Positions 17,771 to 27,124 of a stretch of DNA of 64,000 nucleotides are shown here, piece by piece. Numbering within the stretch: the stretch's first letter is position 1; the number at the start of each line of letters is the position of its first letter. The notes beneath the pieces were generated by a model, which was given only the letters and a program-made list of their open reading frames with translations, was not told the DNA's origin and searched no databases. Origin of the DNA: Chryseobacterium sp. SNU WT5 (GTDB lineage: Bacteria; Bacteroidota; Bacteroidia; Flavobacteriales; Weeksellaceae); contig NZ_CP041687.1 of assembly GCF_007362475.1 (NCBI RefSeq), forward strand, positions 1,860,001-1,924,000, read 5' to 3'. The translations under genes were made by a program, and so were the position numbers.

Positions 17771-17809
17771 GCAGGGAAGAACAGTCGATTTAAAAAAATC
17801 TATAAATGT
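17771..17809. repeat. imperfect direct repeat, left of GNAT gene
   Basis: GCAGGGAAGAACAGTCG followed by TTTAAAAAAATCTATAAA resembles ACAGGAAAGAACAGCCG and TTTAGAAAAAAATTATAAA at 18294-18331. The pair brackets the acetyltransferase gene almost exactly, and the right copy overlaps the end of the recombinase gene. Confidence 0.5.
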
Positions 17810-17822
17810 AATTGTCCGGCAA

Positions 17823-18293
17823 ATGAGTAAAAAAAACTTGGTTGATATCATAGAATTTTCAGAAGAGTTATCTGAACCAATTAAGACACTGAATTACGAG
17901 TGGCTTGAAAAATATTTTCGTATAGAAGAAGGTGATGTTGCATCACTTTCAGATCCCCAAAAGCATATCATAGACAAAGGCGGCCATATTTATTATGCTA
18001 AACTCAATGGTGAAATTGTTGGTACAGCCTCACTGTTAAAGAAAAGTGAAACGGTTTACGAATTAGGTAAATTGGCTGTCAGCGACAAAGCACAGGGACA
18101 CGGTATTGGGACAATATTGATTGAACATTGCTTAAATATTGCCAAACAAAAACAAATAACGATACTTATTTTATACTCAAACACAACGTTGCAATCGGCT
18201 ATTCATTTATTTAGAAAATATGGGTTTGAAGAAGTTGAACTTGAAAGTGGAGTTTACGAAAGAGCAAATATCAAAATGGAGAAACACTTTTAA
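17823..18293 (+). CDS. GNAT-family N-acetyltransferase
   Basis: A 156-aa acetyltransferase. The acetyl-CoA loop is visible as LAVSDKAQGHGIGTILIEH (Q/RxxGxG/A form), and FRKYGFEEV is the typical C-terminal motif. Substrate is unknown; small-molecule or peptide acetylation is possible. It is convergent with the recombinase gene at 18324-19394. Near-repeats flank it (17771-17809 and 18294-18331), suggesting that it arrived as a unit. No attC-like site was found beside it. Confidence 0.85.
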   Translation: MSKKNLVDIIEFSEELSEPIKTLNYEWLEKYFRIEEGDVASLSDPQKHIIDKGGHIYYAKLNGEIVGTASLLKKSETVYELGKLAVSDKAQGHGIGTILIEHCLNIAKQKQITILILYSNTTLQSAIHLFRKYGFEEVELESGVYERANIKMEKHF

Positions 18294-18331
18294 ACAGGAA
18301 AGAACAGCCGTTTTAGAAAAAAATTATAAAG
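18294..18331. repeat. imperfect direct repeat, right of GNAT gene
   Basis: Partner of the repeat at 17771-17809. It begins directly after the stop of the acetyltransferase gene and covers the final codons of the converging recombinase gene. Confidence 0.5.
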
Positions 18332-19394
18332 AATCCAGCGGACTTTTTATCCTGGACTTTGAAAGGTCTGTCACATGCGTGTAGATTTGGGTGGTTTTAA
18401 TGGAATTATGCCCAAGGAGCTCCTGAATAAAGCGGATATCGGTTCCTGTTTCCATTAAGTGAGTGGCAAAACTGTGGCGCAATCCGTGAATACCGACTTT
18501 CTTGCGAATGCCTGCCTTTTCCATCGCCTTCCTAAATACCGCCTGCGCAGACCGTACAGAATATGCCTCGCCTTCTTTACCCTCGAAAAGGTAAACCTTT
18601 GGGCGGTAGCTCAGGTAATATTCCCGCAATTCGGGCAGTAAGCTTTGGGGAAGTACGGCGATGCGGTCTTTTTTACCTTTCCCCTGTTCGATGCGCACCA
18701 GCATTTCCGCACTGTCGATATCGGAAAGTTTTAACGCTACCACTTCACTCACACGGAGCCCCATGCCGTAACACACTTTCAGAACAAGTGAATGTTTGAG
18801 ATTTAGTGTGGCAGCTATTATTTTCTTGATTTCAGCTTTGCTGAGCATTTTGGGAAGCAGCAGCTTTTTCTTTGGGCGCGGAATGTCGAAAAACATTTTT
18901 TGGCGGTGGAGCACTTGCTCAAAATAAAACTTTACGGCATTCATGCGGCTGTGGATTTCGCTTTCCGAGAGTTTCAGTTTTTCGTGGCAGTAGAGGAAAT
19001 AAGACCGCAAACGTTCGGGAGAAAGCTCCTGCACGGGATAACTTTTTAGGATGTAGAGCAACTGTGCAAATTCTATGCTGTAAGTGCGTAAGGTATTTTG
19101 ACTGTACCGCTTCAGCAGGAGATGTTCCTGGAAACGCTGGAACTCCGGCAAATTGACAAGGTGAATTTTGGAGAGTACTGCCTTGCCGGTTATTTTCTCG
19201 GGCAGCCCAAAAAGTTTGCGGTAGTGCCTGTTATCGGTAACATACCATTTTTTTTGTGAGGCGGACCACCGTGCTTTTGTGTGTTCGCGCAGAAAGGAAA
19301 TGAGCTGCCGGTCTTTTTCAAACTGCACCCAAATAACGTTGGAGCCGTTGTGAGTTCCGGAGGAAAACTGAAATCTTTTGTCTGAAAAATCCAT
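18324..19394 (-). CDS. tyrosine recombinase of the integron-like platform
   Basis: A 356-aa site-specific recombinase. Residues 1-75 form an extra N-terminal domain (around KARWSASQKKWYV), 80-165 the SAM-like core-binding domain and 185-356 the catalytic domain. Active-site residues are Arg214 (MGLRVSE), Lys about 239, His303/Arg306 (HGLRHSFA), His329 (LLGHNS) and nucleophile Tyr338 (QIYTHV). The C-terminus SPLDSL resembles IntI, but the extra helix region that marks true integron integrases is not apparent. It reads away from the cassette array, as intI does, with 337 bp between its start and the first cassette gene. It is the best candidate to move the cassettes. Confidence 0.88.
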   Translation of the reverse strand: MDFSDKRFQFSSGTHNGSNVIWVQFEKDRQLISFLREHTKARWSASQKKWYVTDNRHYRKLFGLPEKITGKAVLSKIHLVNLPEFQRFQEHLLLKRYSQNTLRTYSIEFAQLLYILKSYPVQELSPERLRSYFLYCHEKLKLSESEIHSRMNAVKFYFEQVLHRQKMFFDIPRPKKKLLLPKMLSKAEIKKIIAATLNLKHSLVLKVCYGMGLRVSEVVALKLSDIDSAEMLVRIEQGKGKKDRIAVLPQSLLPELREYYLSYRPKVYLFEGKEGEAYSVRSAQAVFRKAMEKAGIRKKVGIHGLRHSFATHLMETGTDIRFIQELLGHNSIKTTQIYTHVTDLSKSRIKSPLDSL

Positions 19395-19575
19395 ACCACC
19401 ACTGCGTATTTTTTATATATTAAAAAAAGCTAAAATCAGATGGCGTTGGATGTTATCCGCCGCCAATAATTTAAAATACGCAATCCAAATATAGCTATAA
19501 AATATTAATATACAAATACTTAATAAAGATTCAAAAAAAATTACGATTTTATGATGCTTGATTCATAAATATTCA

Positions 19576-19587
19576 TATATTTGAGTG
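19576..19587 (+). promoter_or_regulatory. Pc-like promoter box and attI crossover point
   Basis: TATATTTG at 19576-19583 fits the Bacteroidota -7 box TAnnTTTG and points into the array. A -33 partner is weak (CTTG or TTTT near 19547-19560). Four bases on, G19587 precedes TTGGCGGTAA, which is complementary to the R'' box TACCGCCAAC of the first attC. The array's recombination junction thus lies where transcription would begin. The rest of 19395-19575 holds AT-rich sequence, including the recombinase's own promoter region. Confidence 0.55.
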
Positions 19588-19731
19588 TTGGCGGTAATTT
19601 GAAGAAACAATTAACAACGAAAAACATTCAAGAAAATGAAGCTATAAGTAACTGTAAGATAGAATAAGAATTGAAATATCCTTTAATACGCAAAGTAGAA
19701 AGGGCGATTGTTAATATTAAAAAATTAGAAA

Positions 19732-20502
19732 ATGACACAGTTACAAATGATTGACAAAACAAAGTCAATAGCTCAAAATGATAAAAATATTTCTGCCGTA
19801 TTTATGTACGGGTCATTTACCAAAAATGAAGGGGACAAATATTCAGATATTGAATTCTACATCTTCTTGAAGGATAAAGAAAATTTTTCCGCTGAAAATT
19901 GGGTAAGCCAAATTCATCCTTTGGCATTATATTTTACCAACGAGTATGGAAGTGAAGTTGCCATTTTTGAAAATATGATAAGGGGGGAGTTTCATTTTTT
20001 GACAAACGACCAAATGGAAGTTATCAAATCGTGGGACGGTTTGGTAGAGTTTAGCGACTTTGACAAGATGATTTTAGTAGATAAAGAAGATTTATTGACT
20101 AACACGCTCAAAGAAATAAAAACTAAAGTACCTGATCGAACAACAAATGAAAATATCCTGTGGTTGAGCCAATCATTGTTGAATGTTTTACTTACAACAA
20201 GCAACTTAATTAAACGACAGGAATTTGCTCACGCTTACCAAAGCTTATCAAATGTTCAAAAATATTTACTTTGGTTAATAAGAATTGAAACATACCAAAC
20301 CAAACATTGGGAAAGTCCAACAAAAAGCTTGGAAAAAGACATAGACCCAGATTGGTATTCGTTATTTCAGGAGACAACATCAGAATTAGATCCGACAGAT
20401 ATTAAAACAGCTTTCAAGAAGACATTAACATTGACTGAAAAACTTTTTGATAATCTTGGAGTTGAAGCAAAATTAAAGGGGGTATTAAGGAGAATTGAAT
20501 AA
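19732..20502 (+). CDS. lnu: lincosamide nucleotidyltransferase, Lnu(F)/Lnu(H) type
   Basis: A 256-aa nucleotidyltransferase expected to adenylylate lincosamides. The polymerase-beta-like motif is clear: FMYGSFTKNEGDKYSDIEFYIFL (GS plus DxE). The sequence is close to the Lnu(F)/Lnu(H) branch described in flavobacteria and Gram-negative bacteria, but the exact allele cannot be fixed here. It is the first cassette gene; a 144-bp leader separates it from the attI junction, and its attC follows 8 bp after the stop. It would be transcribed from the Pc-like promoter. Confidence 0.85.
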   Translation: MTQLQMIDKTKSIAQNDKNISAVFMYGSFTKNEGDKYSDIEFYIFLKDKENFSAENWVSQIHPLALYFTNEYGSEVAIFENMIRGEFHFLTNDQMEVIKSWDGLVEFSDFDKMILVDKEDLLTNTLKEIKTKVPDRTTNENILWLSQSLLNVLLTTSNLIKRQEFAHAYQSLSNVQKYLLWLIRIETYQTKHWESPTKSLEKDIDPDWYSLFQETTSELDPTDIKTAFKKTLTLTEKLFDNLGVEAKLKGVLRRIE

Positions 20503-20509
20503 AAAAAAC

Positions 20510-20638
20510 TACCGCCAACATTGTATAAGCGTAATGCGGGCTGAACTGCTAAATTTGAGCATTTTTGCTCCTAAGAAACTTTGTGGTGGGCGGACAGTGA
20601 ATTGCTCCGAAATCCCGCACTACGCTTATACTTGACCG
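20510..20638 (+). other. attC-like site of the lnu cassette
   Basis: R'' TACCGCCAAC (20510-20519) is complementary to this cassette's own first bases G|TTGGCGGTA (19587-19596). Inner arms TATAAGCGTAATGCGGG and CCCGCACTACGCTTATA form a 17-bp stem with one mismatch. The site ends at G20638, the crossover before the next cassette. Confidence 0.8.
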
Positions 20639-20655
20639 TTATGTGCCATTTTTGA

Positions 20656-21822
<1,167 letters not shown>

Positions 21823-21835
21823 AATGGAATAAAAC

Positions 21836-21965
21836 GGCACATAACAAACAAATTGGCAATAGAGCCGGTGAAGTACTTCTATTGAACTTTTGTGCAATGT
21901 TGAAGATTAGTAATTCTATTCAACATTTGTGCTAAAAGTCGGCTCCATCGCCAATTTGCCAAACG
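21836..21965 (+). other. attC-like site of the tet(X) cassette
   Basis: R'' GGCACATAAC (21836-21845) is complementary to the tet(X) cassette's start G|TTATGTGCC (20638-20647). Inner arms AAATTGGCAATAGAGCCG and CGGCTCCATCGCCAATTT pair with two wobble positions. The crossover G is 21965. Confidence 0.8.
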
Positions 21966-22009
21966 TTACCTGCAAGCATAAAAAACCAAACCGTAAATTC
22001 AAGAAACTA

Positions 22010-22867
22010 ATGAAATCAAAAAGTTTATTTTCTTTTATTGTAACACTTTTCCTTATTTATGGATGTTCGTCTAACAGACAAGCAGATGGAAAATCAAATA
22101 TTTTGGCTAAGAACGACATAAATATACGGGGCGACTTCCAAAATTATTTTGACAGTTGCGGAGTTGAAGGCACAATTGCTATTTATGACATTAGAAATGA
22201 TAAATGGATTGTATCGGACACAGTTGGATTAGAAATTGAAACGCTTCCAGCATCTACATTCAAGATTATAAATTTATTGATTGCTCTTGAAACTAATACT
22301 ATCAAAGATGAAAACGAAATAATAAAATGGGTTGGTAGTACAGATACAGTTAAGTATGGTTATAGACCCGAAATTTATCACGATATGCCAGTCAAAGAAG
22401 CCTTTGAATTATCAGCAGGTTGGGTTTTTGTAGAACTTGCAAAGAAAATCGGAAAAGATACCTATAGAAAACACCTCGCAGAGAGCAAGTATGGAAACAA
22501 TAATTTATCCCAAACTGAAGCCGATTTTTGGAATTTTGGAGACTTTGCAATTTCGCCTAAAAATCAGGTCGAATTTGTAAAATCTTTTTATGAAGAAAAA
22601 TTACCCTTTTCTAAGCGAAATATTGACATTGTTAAAAACGTAATGATTACGGAACAAAATGAAGAATATACTATAAGGGCTAAGACAGGTTGGACAAGGG
22701 AAAATAACATCAATACAGGTTGGTGGACAGGGTACATTGAGACCAAAAATGGGACTTATATTTTTGCAACAAGACTTTTACAAGACAGAAAAATGAAAAG
22801 GTCTGATTTCGGAAGTTGCAGAAAAGAAATTACCAAAAAAGTATTTAAAGACTTGAATATAATTTAA
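22010..22867 (+). CDS. blaOXA: class D beta-lactamase (OXA type)
   Basis: A 285-aa secreted or lipid-anchored beta-lactamase. The start at 22010 was chosen because it gives a signal ending in LIYGCSS, a lipobox; the frame remains open upstream but without a leader. The catalytic motif STFK lies in LPASTFKIINLLIAL, the YGN motif in SKYGNNNL and the KTG motif in RAKTGWTRENN, followed by a Trp-rich C-terminus. It resembles the OXA-209/OXA-347 group of Bacteroidota; the allele is not assigned. Third cassette, forward orientation. Confidence 0.88.
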   Translation: MKSKSLFSFIVTLFLIYGCSSNRQADGKSNILAKNDINIRGDFQNYFDSCGVEGTIAIYDIRNDKWIVSDTVGLEIETLPASTFKIINLLIALETNTIKDENEIIKWVGSTDTVKYGYRPEIYHDMPVKEAFELSAGWVFVELAKKIGKDTYRKHLAESKYGNNNLSQTEADFWNFGDFAISPKNQVEFVKSFYEEKLPFSKRNIDIVKNVMITEQNEEYTIRAKTGWTRENNINTGWWTGYIETKNGTYIFATRLLQDRKMKRSDFGSCRKEITKKVFKDLNII

Positions 22868-22877
22868 AAGAATGCCA

Positions 22878-23005
22878 GCAGGTAACAGGCGTTTGGCTCA
22901 ATGGCGGGTGACGTGGTTAATTGAACATTCTACCTCGCATCAACTTTTGTGGTGTATTGACAGTTTTGTGCTCCAAAATCCGCCACTGCGCCAAGCGCCA
23001 AACCG
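22878..23005 (+). other. attC-like site of the OXA cassette
   Basis: R'' GCAGGTAAC (22878-22886) complements this cassette's start G|TTACCTGC (21965-21973). Arms GGCGTTTGGCTCAATGGCGG and CCGCCACTGCGCCAAGCGCC pair with three mismatches or wobbles. The site ends at G23005. Confidence 0.8.
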
Positions 23006-23072
23006 TTATGTGAAAGAATAAAACGGCACCTCCAAAAAGAAAGTGCCGTTTCGAAATTAAATTTATAAATTC

Positions 23073-24299
23073 TCAATCCACTACTTCTGAAACAGTTGAT
23101 TTTTCTATTAGAAAAATTCCGTCAAAAGCTTCTTCTATTTCAGTTTTTAGGCACATCGAATCAAATCGAATCTTATTACAATTTTTTAATTCCGTACTTC
23201 TGTTCATTAGTAAACAGCATTCTTTTCCTCCAAATTCTTGCATAATAAATTCAACAGAATCCGACTCTGGAAAATCAAGTGGAAATTTATCAACCCTAAA
23301 GCCAAATTGATAATCATTATCAGGATACAATGCCGCAGTTTCTCCACGTAGATTAGTTATTGCAAATGCTTTATATTTTTCTCCAAAAGTCATCGAAAGT
23401 CTTTGCCCCATTGGATAACAACTAATAAATCCATCAAAATCTACCGGAGTTTTTTGAATGTGAGCATTGTGGGCAACCAAAATAATCTTTTTACCAAGTG
23501 AATTTTTCAAAAACCAATCAATGCTTTCTGCCATATACTGGTCTTTTGCTCCCATATCTCCTTCAATTCCCCTTTCAGTAATGAAACTTTCCATAGCATC
23601 AGCATTATAATTCATATAAATCAAGCCTTTAACTTGATGAACTATCGATTGAAATTCTAAACTTTCTAATTTTGGTTGAAGAGTAATCAAACGAATGTAA
23701 ACTTTTAATAGCAATGCTTTTAATTCATTATGTTCAGCTTCATCAAAAAGCGATAAATTTAACGCAAGCTGAGAAGTCGAATAGAAATCAAATTTCTCAG
23801 CAAGATTTAAAATCTTCTGTAAGACATCAGAAGAAACGATTGAAAGTCTTTGCAAATAATCAGATACAATACGAAAGTTTGGAAAATAAGAACCTCCATT
23901 TTTAGGAATATCCACACCTAAAAAGGTAATTTGATTATTATTGTCTTGATTATACCGACGAAGCCATAGCAAAGTATCTTTAAACTCATTTGGATAATAA
24001 AAGTGTGACAGTAACTTATCCAAATCGTCGAATGGAATTTGTGATTTTATCCACTTATCAACTTCTAATCCTTCAGAAAAACCAAACTCAAATGCCAAGG
24101 TGTCAAAATCACATTCAGTTACTAAAAACTCAATAACTTGATGCCTGAATGTAAAAAACTCTTTTATGAAATGTGAGTTTTCGCCTAAACCAACAATTGT
24201 AGAAGAATCAAAATATTCTCGAAATCGAAAAAGACTTTGTTTTATGGATGTATTATTTTCCGAATTAAACGGAAAAGTTAAGGGTTTTATATTTTTCAT
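23073..24299 (-). CDS. ere: macrolide (erythromycin) esterase, Ere family
   Basis: A 408-aa esterase that opens the macrolide lactone ring. Ere-type markers are VGLGENSHFIKEFFTFRHQ near residue 36, FEFGFSEG near 80 and HNAHIQKTP near 275, with the catalytic His/Glu expected in these blocks. Close to Ere(D) as known from Riemerella; allele not assigned. Unusually for a cassette, the gene points back towards the recombinase. It has its own upstream promoter box and a small hairpin in its leader. The cassette runs from 23006 to the interrupted attC. Confidence 0.82.
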   Translation of the reverse strand: MKNIKPLTFPFNSENNTSIKQSLFRFREYFDSSTIVGLGENSHFIKEFFTFRHQVIEFLVTECDFDTLAFEFGFSEGLEVDKWIKSQIPFDDLDKLLSHFYYPNEFKDTLLWLRRYNQDNNNQITFLGVDIPKNGGSYFPNFRIVSDYLQRLSIVSSDVLQKILNLAEKFDFYSTSQLALNLSLFDEAEHNELKALLLKVYIRLITLQPKLESLEFQSIVHQVKGLIYMNYNADAMESFITERGIEGDMGAKDQYMAESIDWFLKNSLGKKIILVAHNAHIQKTPVDFDGFISCYPMGQRLSMTFGEKYKAFAITNLRGETAALYPDNDYQFGFRVDKFPLDFPESDSVEFIMQEFGGKECCLLMNRSTELKNCNKIRFDSMCLKTEIEEAFDGIFLIEKSTVSEVVD

Positions 24300-24343
24300 T
24301 ATTACCTTATTTTAAATTAAAAATTAACGTACCAAATAGCAAC

Positions 24344-24358
24344 CGTCTCAAAAAGACG
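24344..24358 (-). promoter_or_regulatory. small hairpin in the ere leader
   Basis: CGTCT at 24344-24348 pairs with AGACG at 24354-24358 around a short loop. It lies 45-59 bases upstream of the ere start, inside the 5' leader. Attenuation of a macrolide-resistance gene is conceivable, but no leader peptide was recognised. Confidence 0.3.
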
Positions 24359-24429
24359 ATTTAATAATTTACTTTAATTTTTAATTACCAAGGCTTGCTG
24401 AAATACATAAAATGTGAATTATTTGAATA

Positions 24430-24437
24430 CAAAGATA
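24430..24437 (-). promoter_or_regulatory. -7 promoter box for the reversed ere cassette
   Basis: The minus strand reads TATCTTTG, a match to TAnnTTTG, about 130 bp upstream of the ere start and inside the same cassette. It lets this gene be expressed independently of the array promoter. Confidence 0.45.
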
Positions 24438-24448
24438 CTAAAAATTCC

Positions 24449-24457
24449 TTCACATAA
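24449..24457 (+). other. R'' half of the ere attC, cut by an IS91-like element
   Basis: TTCACATAA is complementary to the ere cassette's start G|TTATGTGAA (23005-23014). The last C of the box is found only on the far side of the inserted element, at 26875. Confidence 0.75.
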
Positions 24458-24580
24458 TAACTAAGCTTTCGTTTTGTCTGCAAGACAAGAAATGAAAGCC
24501 CGTTGAACGGAAGCTCCAGTGGCTTTTCAACAGCATTTTGGTCCTCTTATGGGGATGTCGTTTTTAGGATTTAGAGGTAC

Positions 24581-24613
24581 AAAGCAGTTTTTTTAGAAGG
24601 ACTGCTTTTTTTT
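24581..24613 (+). terminator. rho-independent terminator in the IS left end
   Basis: AAAGCAGT (24581-24588) pairs with ACTGCTTT (24601-24608), followed by T's to 24613. It would stop transcription entering the element from the cassette side. An identical copy lies at 28018-28050, and an equivalent but different hairpin lies in the element at 33392. Confidence 0.7.
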
Positions 24614-24692
24614 GTGGCGTTGGGTAGCCTTTGGAAGTGGTTTTCTGCGTTTTTTCTTCGCTGCAAAACACAGTTTCCCTTACCCGCAAAGT

Positions 24693-25811
24693 TTATTTCG
24701 CAGACAAAGGTTGGGTGACGAAAAGAAAGTCCTGCGGCGGACCGCGCTGCCCGAAAACAGCAATGGTCACCAGGTTTCCCTCCTTGCAGCACCGGCATTT
24801 ATTGAGCAGCGTTTTGGGTGTTACCTCCGGGATCTTGATCTTTAAACCGGATTGCAGAGCCCGGAGTTTCCCACGTTTCCAGCTGCTGCTCAAAATCCCG
24901 TAATGGCGGATTCGCACAAACCTTCTGGGCAGAATATGAAGACTGAAGCGCCTGATAAACTCCACATGGGATAGGGTCATCTCCTTTTTTTCGCCACCTT
25001 TCCGGTAATCTTTGTAGCCAAAACGCACTTCTTTATCGGTAACTTCTTTGATGCGGTGGTTGCTGATGGCGACTTTGTGGGTGTATCTGCCTAAATATTC
25101 GATCACCTGTTTCGGGCCGCCAAAAGGCCGCTTGGCATATACGACCCAGTTTTTGGTGAAGAGCCTGTCCATGAGGTGGGCATCTTTAATTCCACAAGCC
25201 TTTAATGAAGCCACAAACTTCGCGCGGAAGACTTTGCTCATCGCTTTTACGGAGAACAGATATTTATCGGTTCGTACTTTCTTTTTCCATCTGCCCTGCC
25301 TGTTGATGCCACCACCCGGAACAATACAGTGCAGGTGCGGATGCAGGCTCAGGTTTTGTCCCCAAGTGTGTAGAATGGCAATCATTCCCAGTTGGATTCC
25401 TTCGGTGTTACCGAATTGGTTTAAAGTCGCCCAGGCGGCTTCAAATAAGGTTTTGTAAACAAGGGTGGGATTGGCAATGGACAAACCGTTCAGTTCTTCA
25501 GGAAGCGTAAAAACCAGATGATAATAGCTGCACGGCAGCAAGTCCGCTTCACGTTTCCGGATCCATTCTTCCTTTTTGTGTCCCTGACACTGGGGACAGT
25601 GACGGTTTCTGCAGGAGTTGTAACTGATGCTCATATTTCCGCATTCGTCACACGCATCGATATGACCACCCAAAGCTGAAGTGCGGCAATATGATAGAGC
25701 CCGAAGCGTTTTTTCCTGATGAACCGTAAAATTCCGGGCCGATAGATTGAGTTTACGAAGAACATCTGCAACGCCTCCGTTTTGATGCTTTGCCTTACTT
25801 CGGGATTCCAT
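24693..25811 (-). CDS. IS91-family (HUH, Y1) transposase, copy 1
   Basis: About 372 aa from ATG 25811, which overlaps the recombinase stop by 17 bases; a longer frame to 25913 exists but lies inside the recombinase gene. The N-terminal zinc-binding cluster is CDECGN and CRNRHCPQC. The HUH metal site is HPHLHCIVPGGG. The nucleophile region is YLGRYTHKVAISNHR. IS91-family enzymes cut and join single strands by rolling-circle transposition. It is coupled to the tyrosine recombinase upstream. Confidence 0.9.
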   Translation of the reverse strand: MESRSKAKHQNGGVADVLRKLNLSARNFTVHQEKTLRALSYCRTSALGGHIDACDECGNMSISYNSCRNRHCPQCQGHKKEEWIRKREADLLPCSYYHLVFTLPEELNGLSIANPTLVYKTLFEAAWATLNQFGNTEGIQLGMIAILHTWGQNLSLHPHLHCIVPGGGINRQGRWKKKVRTDKYLFSVKAMSKVFRAKFVASLKACGIKDAHLMDRLFTKNWVVYAKRPFGGPKQVIEYLGRYTHKVAISNHRIKEVTDKEVRFGYKDYRKGGEKKEMTLSHVEFIRRFSLHILPRRFVRIRHYGILSSSWKRGKLRALQSGLKIKIPEVTPKTLLNKCRCCKEGNLVTIAVFGQRGPPQDFLFVTQPLSAK

Positions 25812-26795
25812 TTTTGCGGCATAAAGCGAAAACGGTATCCAGAGGGCTGTGCGGCTGCTGATCCGATAGCTGGCAGACATGGAGGTATTCCATCGTCGAT
25901 TCAATTCTTTCATGACCCATAAGTTTCTGAACCATGATGATCGGAACGCCGTCTTCCAGCAGATGCGTGGCGTAGCTGTGGCGCAAAGTGTGGGTGTGGA
26001 CTTCTTTGGTGATGCCGGCTTTTTTAGAAATGGTTTTGATCACCCACTGAACGCCGCGCTGGCTGTAGCGGGAATCAAAATCCGGTTTCTGTAAAGCGTT
26101 TTGATGTGTTTTTAAATCAATCTCCTCAATATTCCTGTTATGGTTCCCATTGAATAAATACTGATCCGGATTTTCAATACTGATGAAGGTTTTCAAGCCT
26201 CTGATTAAATGTTCGGACAGGGGAACATACCGGTCTTTGCCGCCTTTACCCTGCACGATATGCAGCATCTTCCGGTCGAAATCCAAATGCTGAAGCTTGA
26301 TATTTCTTACTTCCATACAGCGCAGTCCGCAACCGTAGATCAGGCCGATGAGCAGTTTGTGTTTCAGGAGTTCGGCACTTTGAAGCATTCGCCAGATTTC
26401 TTCACGGCTTAAAATAGTGGGAAGTTTTTTCACTTTTGGAATCGCGGGAAGATGGAGGTAGCTGTAAGGCAAGCCTTCGGTTTTCAGCAAAAACCGCAGT
26501 CCGTAAACGGTATGTTTAAAGTACGACTGAGAAGGGGTTTTTGATCGCTTTTGAAGTTCAAAAAGGTAATCTTTAATGTCTTCCGGGTCTAATTCGGTAG
26601 GGACTTTACCGAAATGAAGCGCTAAGGCTGCAACGTGACGGGAATAATTGTCGAAGGTACGCTTGCTTCTGCCCAGGATGGAGATATTTCTTTCGAAGCG
26701 TTGCAGAAGTTCGGCAAAACCGTTAACTTCGCTCGAGGCACGATTCAGGAATTTGTTGGTCCTTAAATCCTCCGGAGATTTTTTTTTGTAGCCAT
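25795..26795 (-). CDS. tyrosine recombinase of IS91-like copy 1, needs -1 shift at its start
   Basis: About 333 aa when read from ATG 26795 with one frame change. The catalytic part has GCGLRCMEVRN (Arg), KGGKDR, HTLRHSYATHL, GHERIEST and Tyr in MEYLHV, ending in SPLDTVF. The frame is open upstream of 26490 to a run of nine A's (minus strand, 26779-26787) directly after ATG GCT AC; nine leave the ATG out of frame and ten would join it. The same one-base deficit occurs in the other elements, so slippage or -1 frameshifting is likely rather than mutation. Confidence 0.8.
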
Positions 26796-26874
26796 TTGAT
26801 GAGTTTTTTAAGGGTTAATAAAAACAAAGTTACTAAAACGGCGAATGGGAAAAGCTACCGGAGGTTTAGTTCAA

Positions 26875-27056
26875 CATCGCATTGGCAAAATGGCAGGTTA
26901 AGTGCTAAATTGAAAGTTTCTGCATTTTATTCCGCCGAATGTGTTCCACATTCGCTTTTTATTTGTAAGTTAGCTCTGTGGAAACACATCGGCTACGTTC
27001 TCGCTAAATTGAACTTTTTGTCCAATTTATCCGCCACTTCGCCAATGCGTTTCCCG
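26875..27056 (+). other. remaining attC of the ere cassette
   Basis: Begins with the C of the interrupted R'' box and ATCGCATTGGCAAAATGG, and ends with CCGCCACTTCGCCAATGCG and the crossover G27056. The central part contains its own inverted words (CCGAATGTGTTCCACATTCG). Including the 9-base R'' half, the site would be about 190 bp, longer than the others. Confidence 0.7.
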
Positions 27057-27124
27057 TTATGTGTAATTTTAGCCGCAAACGCAGTTAAAACAAAAAGGCT
27101 CCGAATTCCGGAACCTTCTTTTTA

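Larger units (their letters stand above)
24458..26874 (-). mobile_element. IS91-like element, copy 1 (HUH transposase plus tyrosine recombinase)
   Basis: About 2417 bp, identical over its length as far as compared to copy 2 at 27895-30311. The left end is TAACTAAGCTTTCG and the right end is GGAGGTTTAGTTCAA; there is no target duplication and no long inverted repeat. It carries two overlapping minus-strand genes and a left-end terminator. Insertion is within the AA|C of the ere attC R'' box. End coordinates are uncertain by 1-2 bases because of shared AA. Confidence 0.82.

Noticed and set aside
18324..19394. Calling the recombinase a class 1, 2 or 3 IntI
   Set aside because: The extra N-terminal domain, lack of a clear IntI-specific insertion and different core-site words make a class label unjustified.
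25048..25458. 136-aa plus-strand frames inside the IS91-like copies
   Set aside because: They are antisense shadows of the transposase gene with low-complexity composition and no independent start signals.
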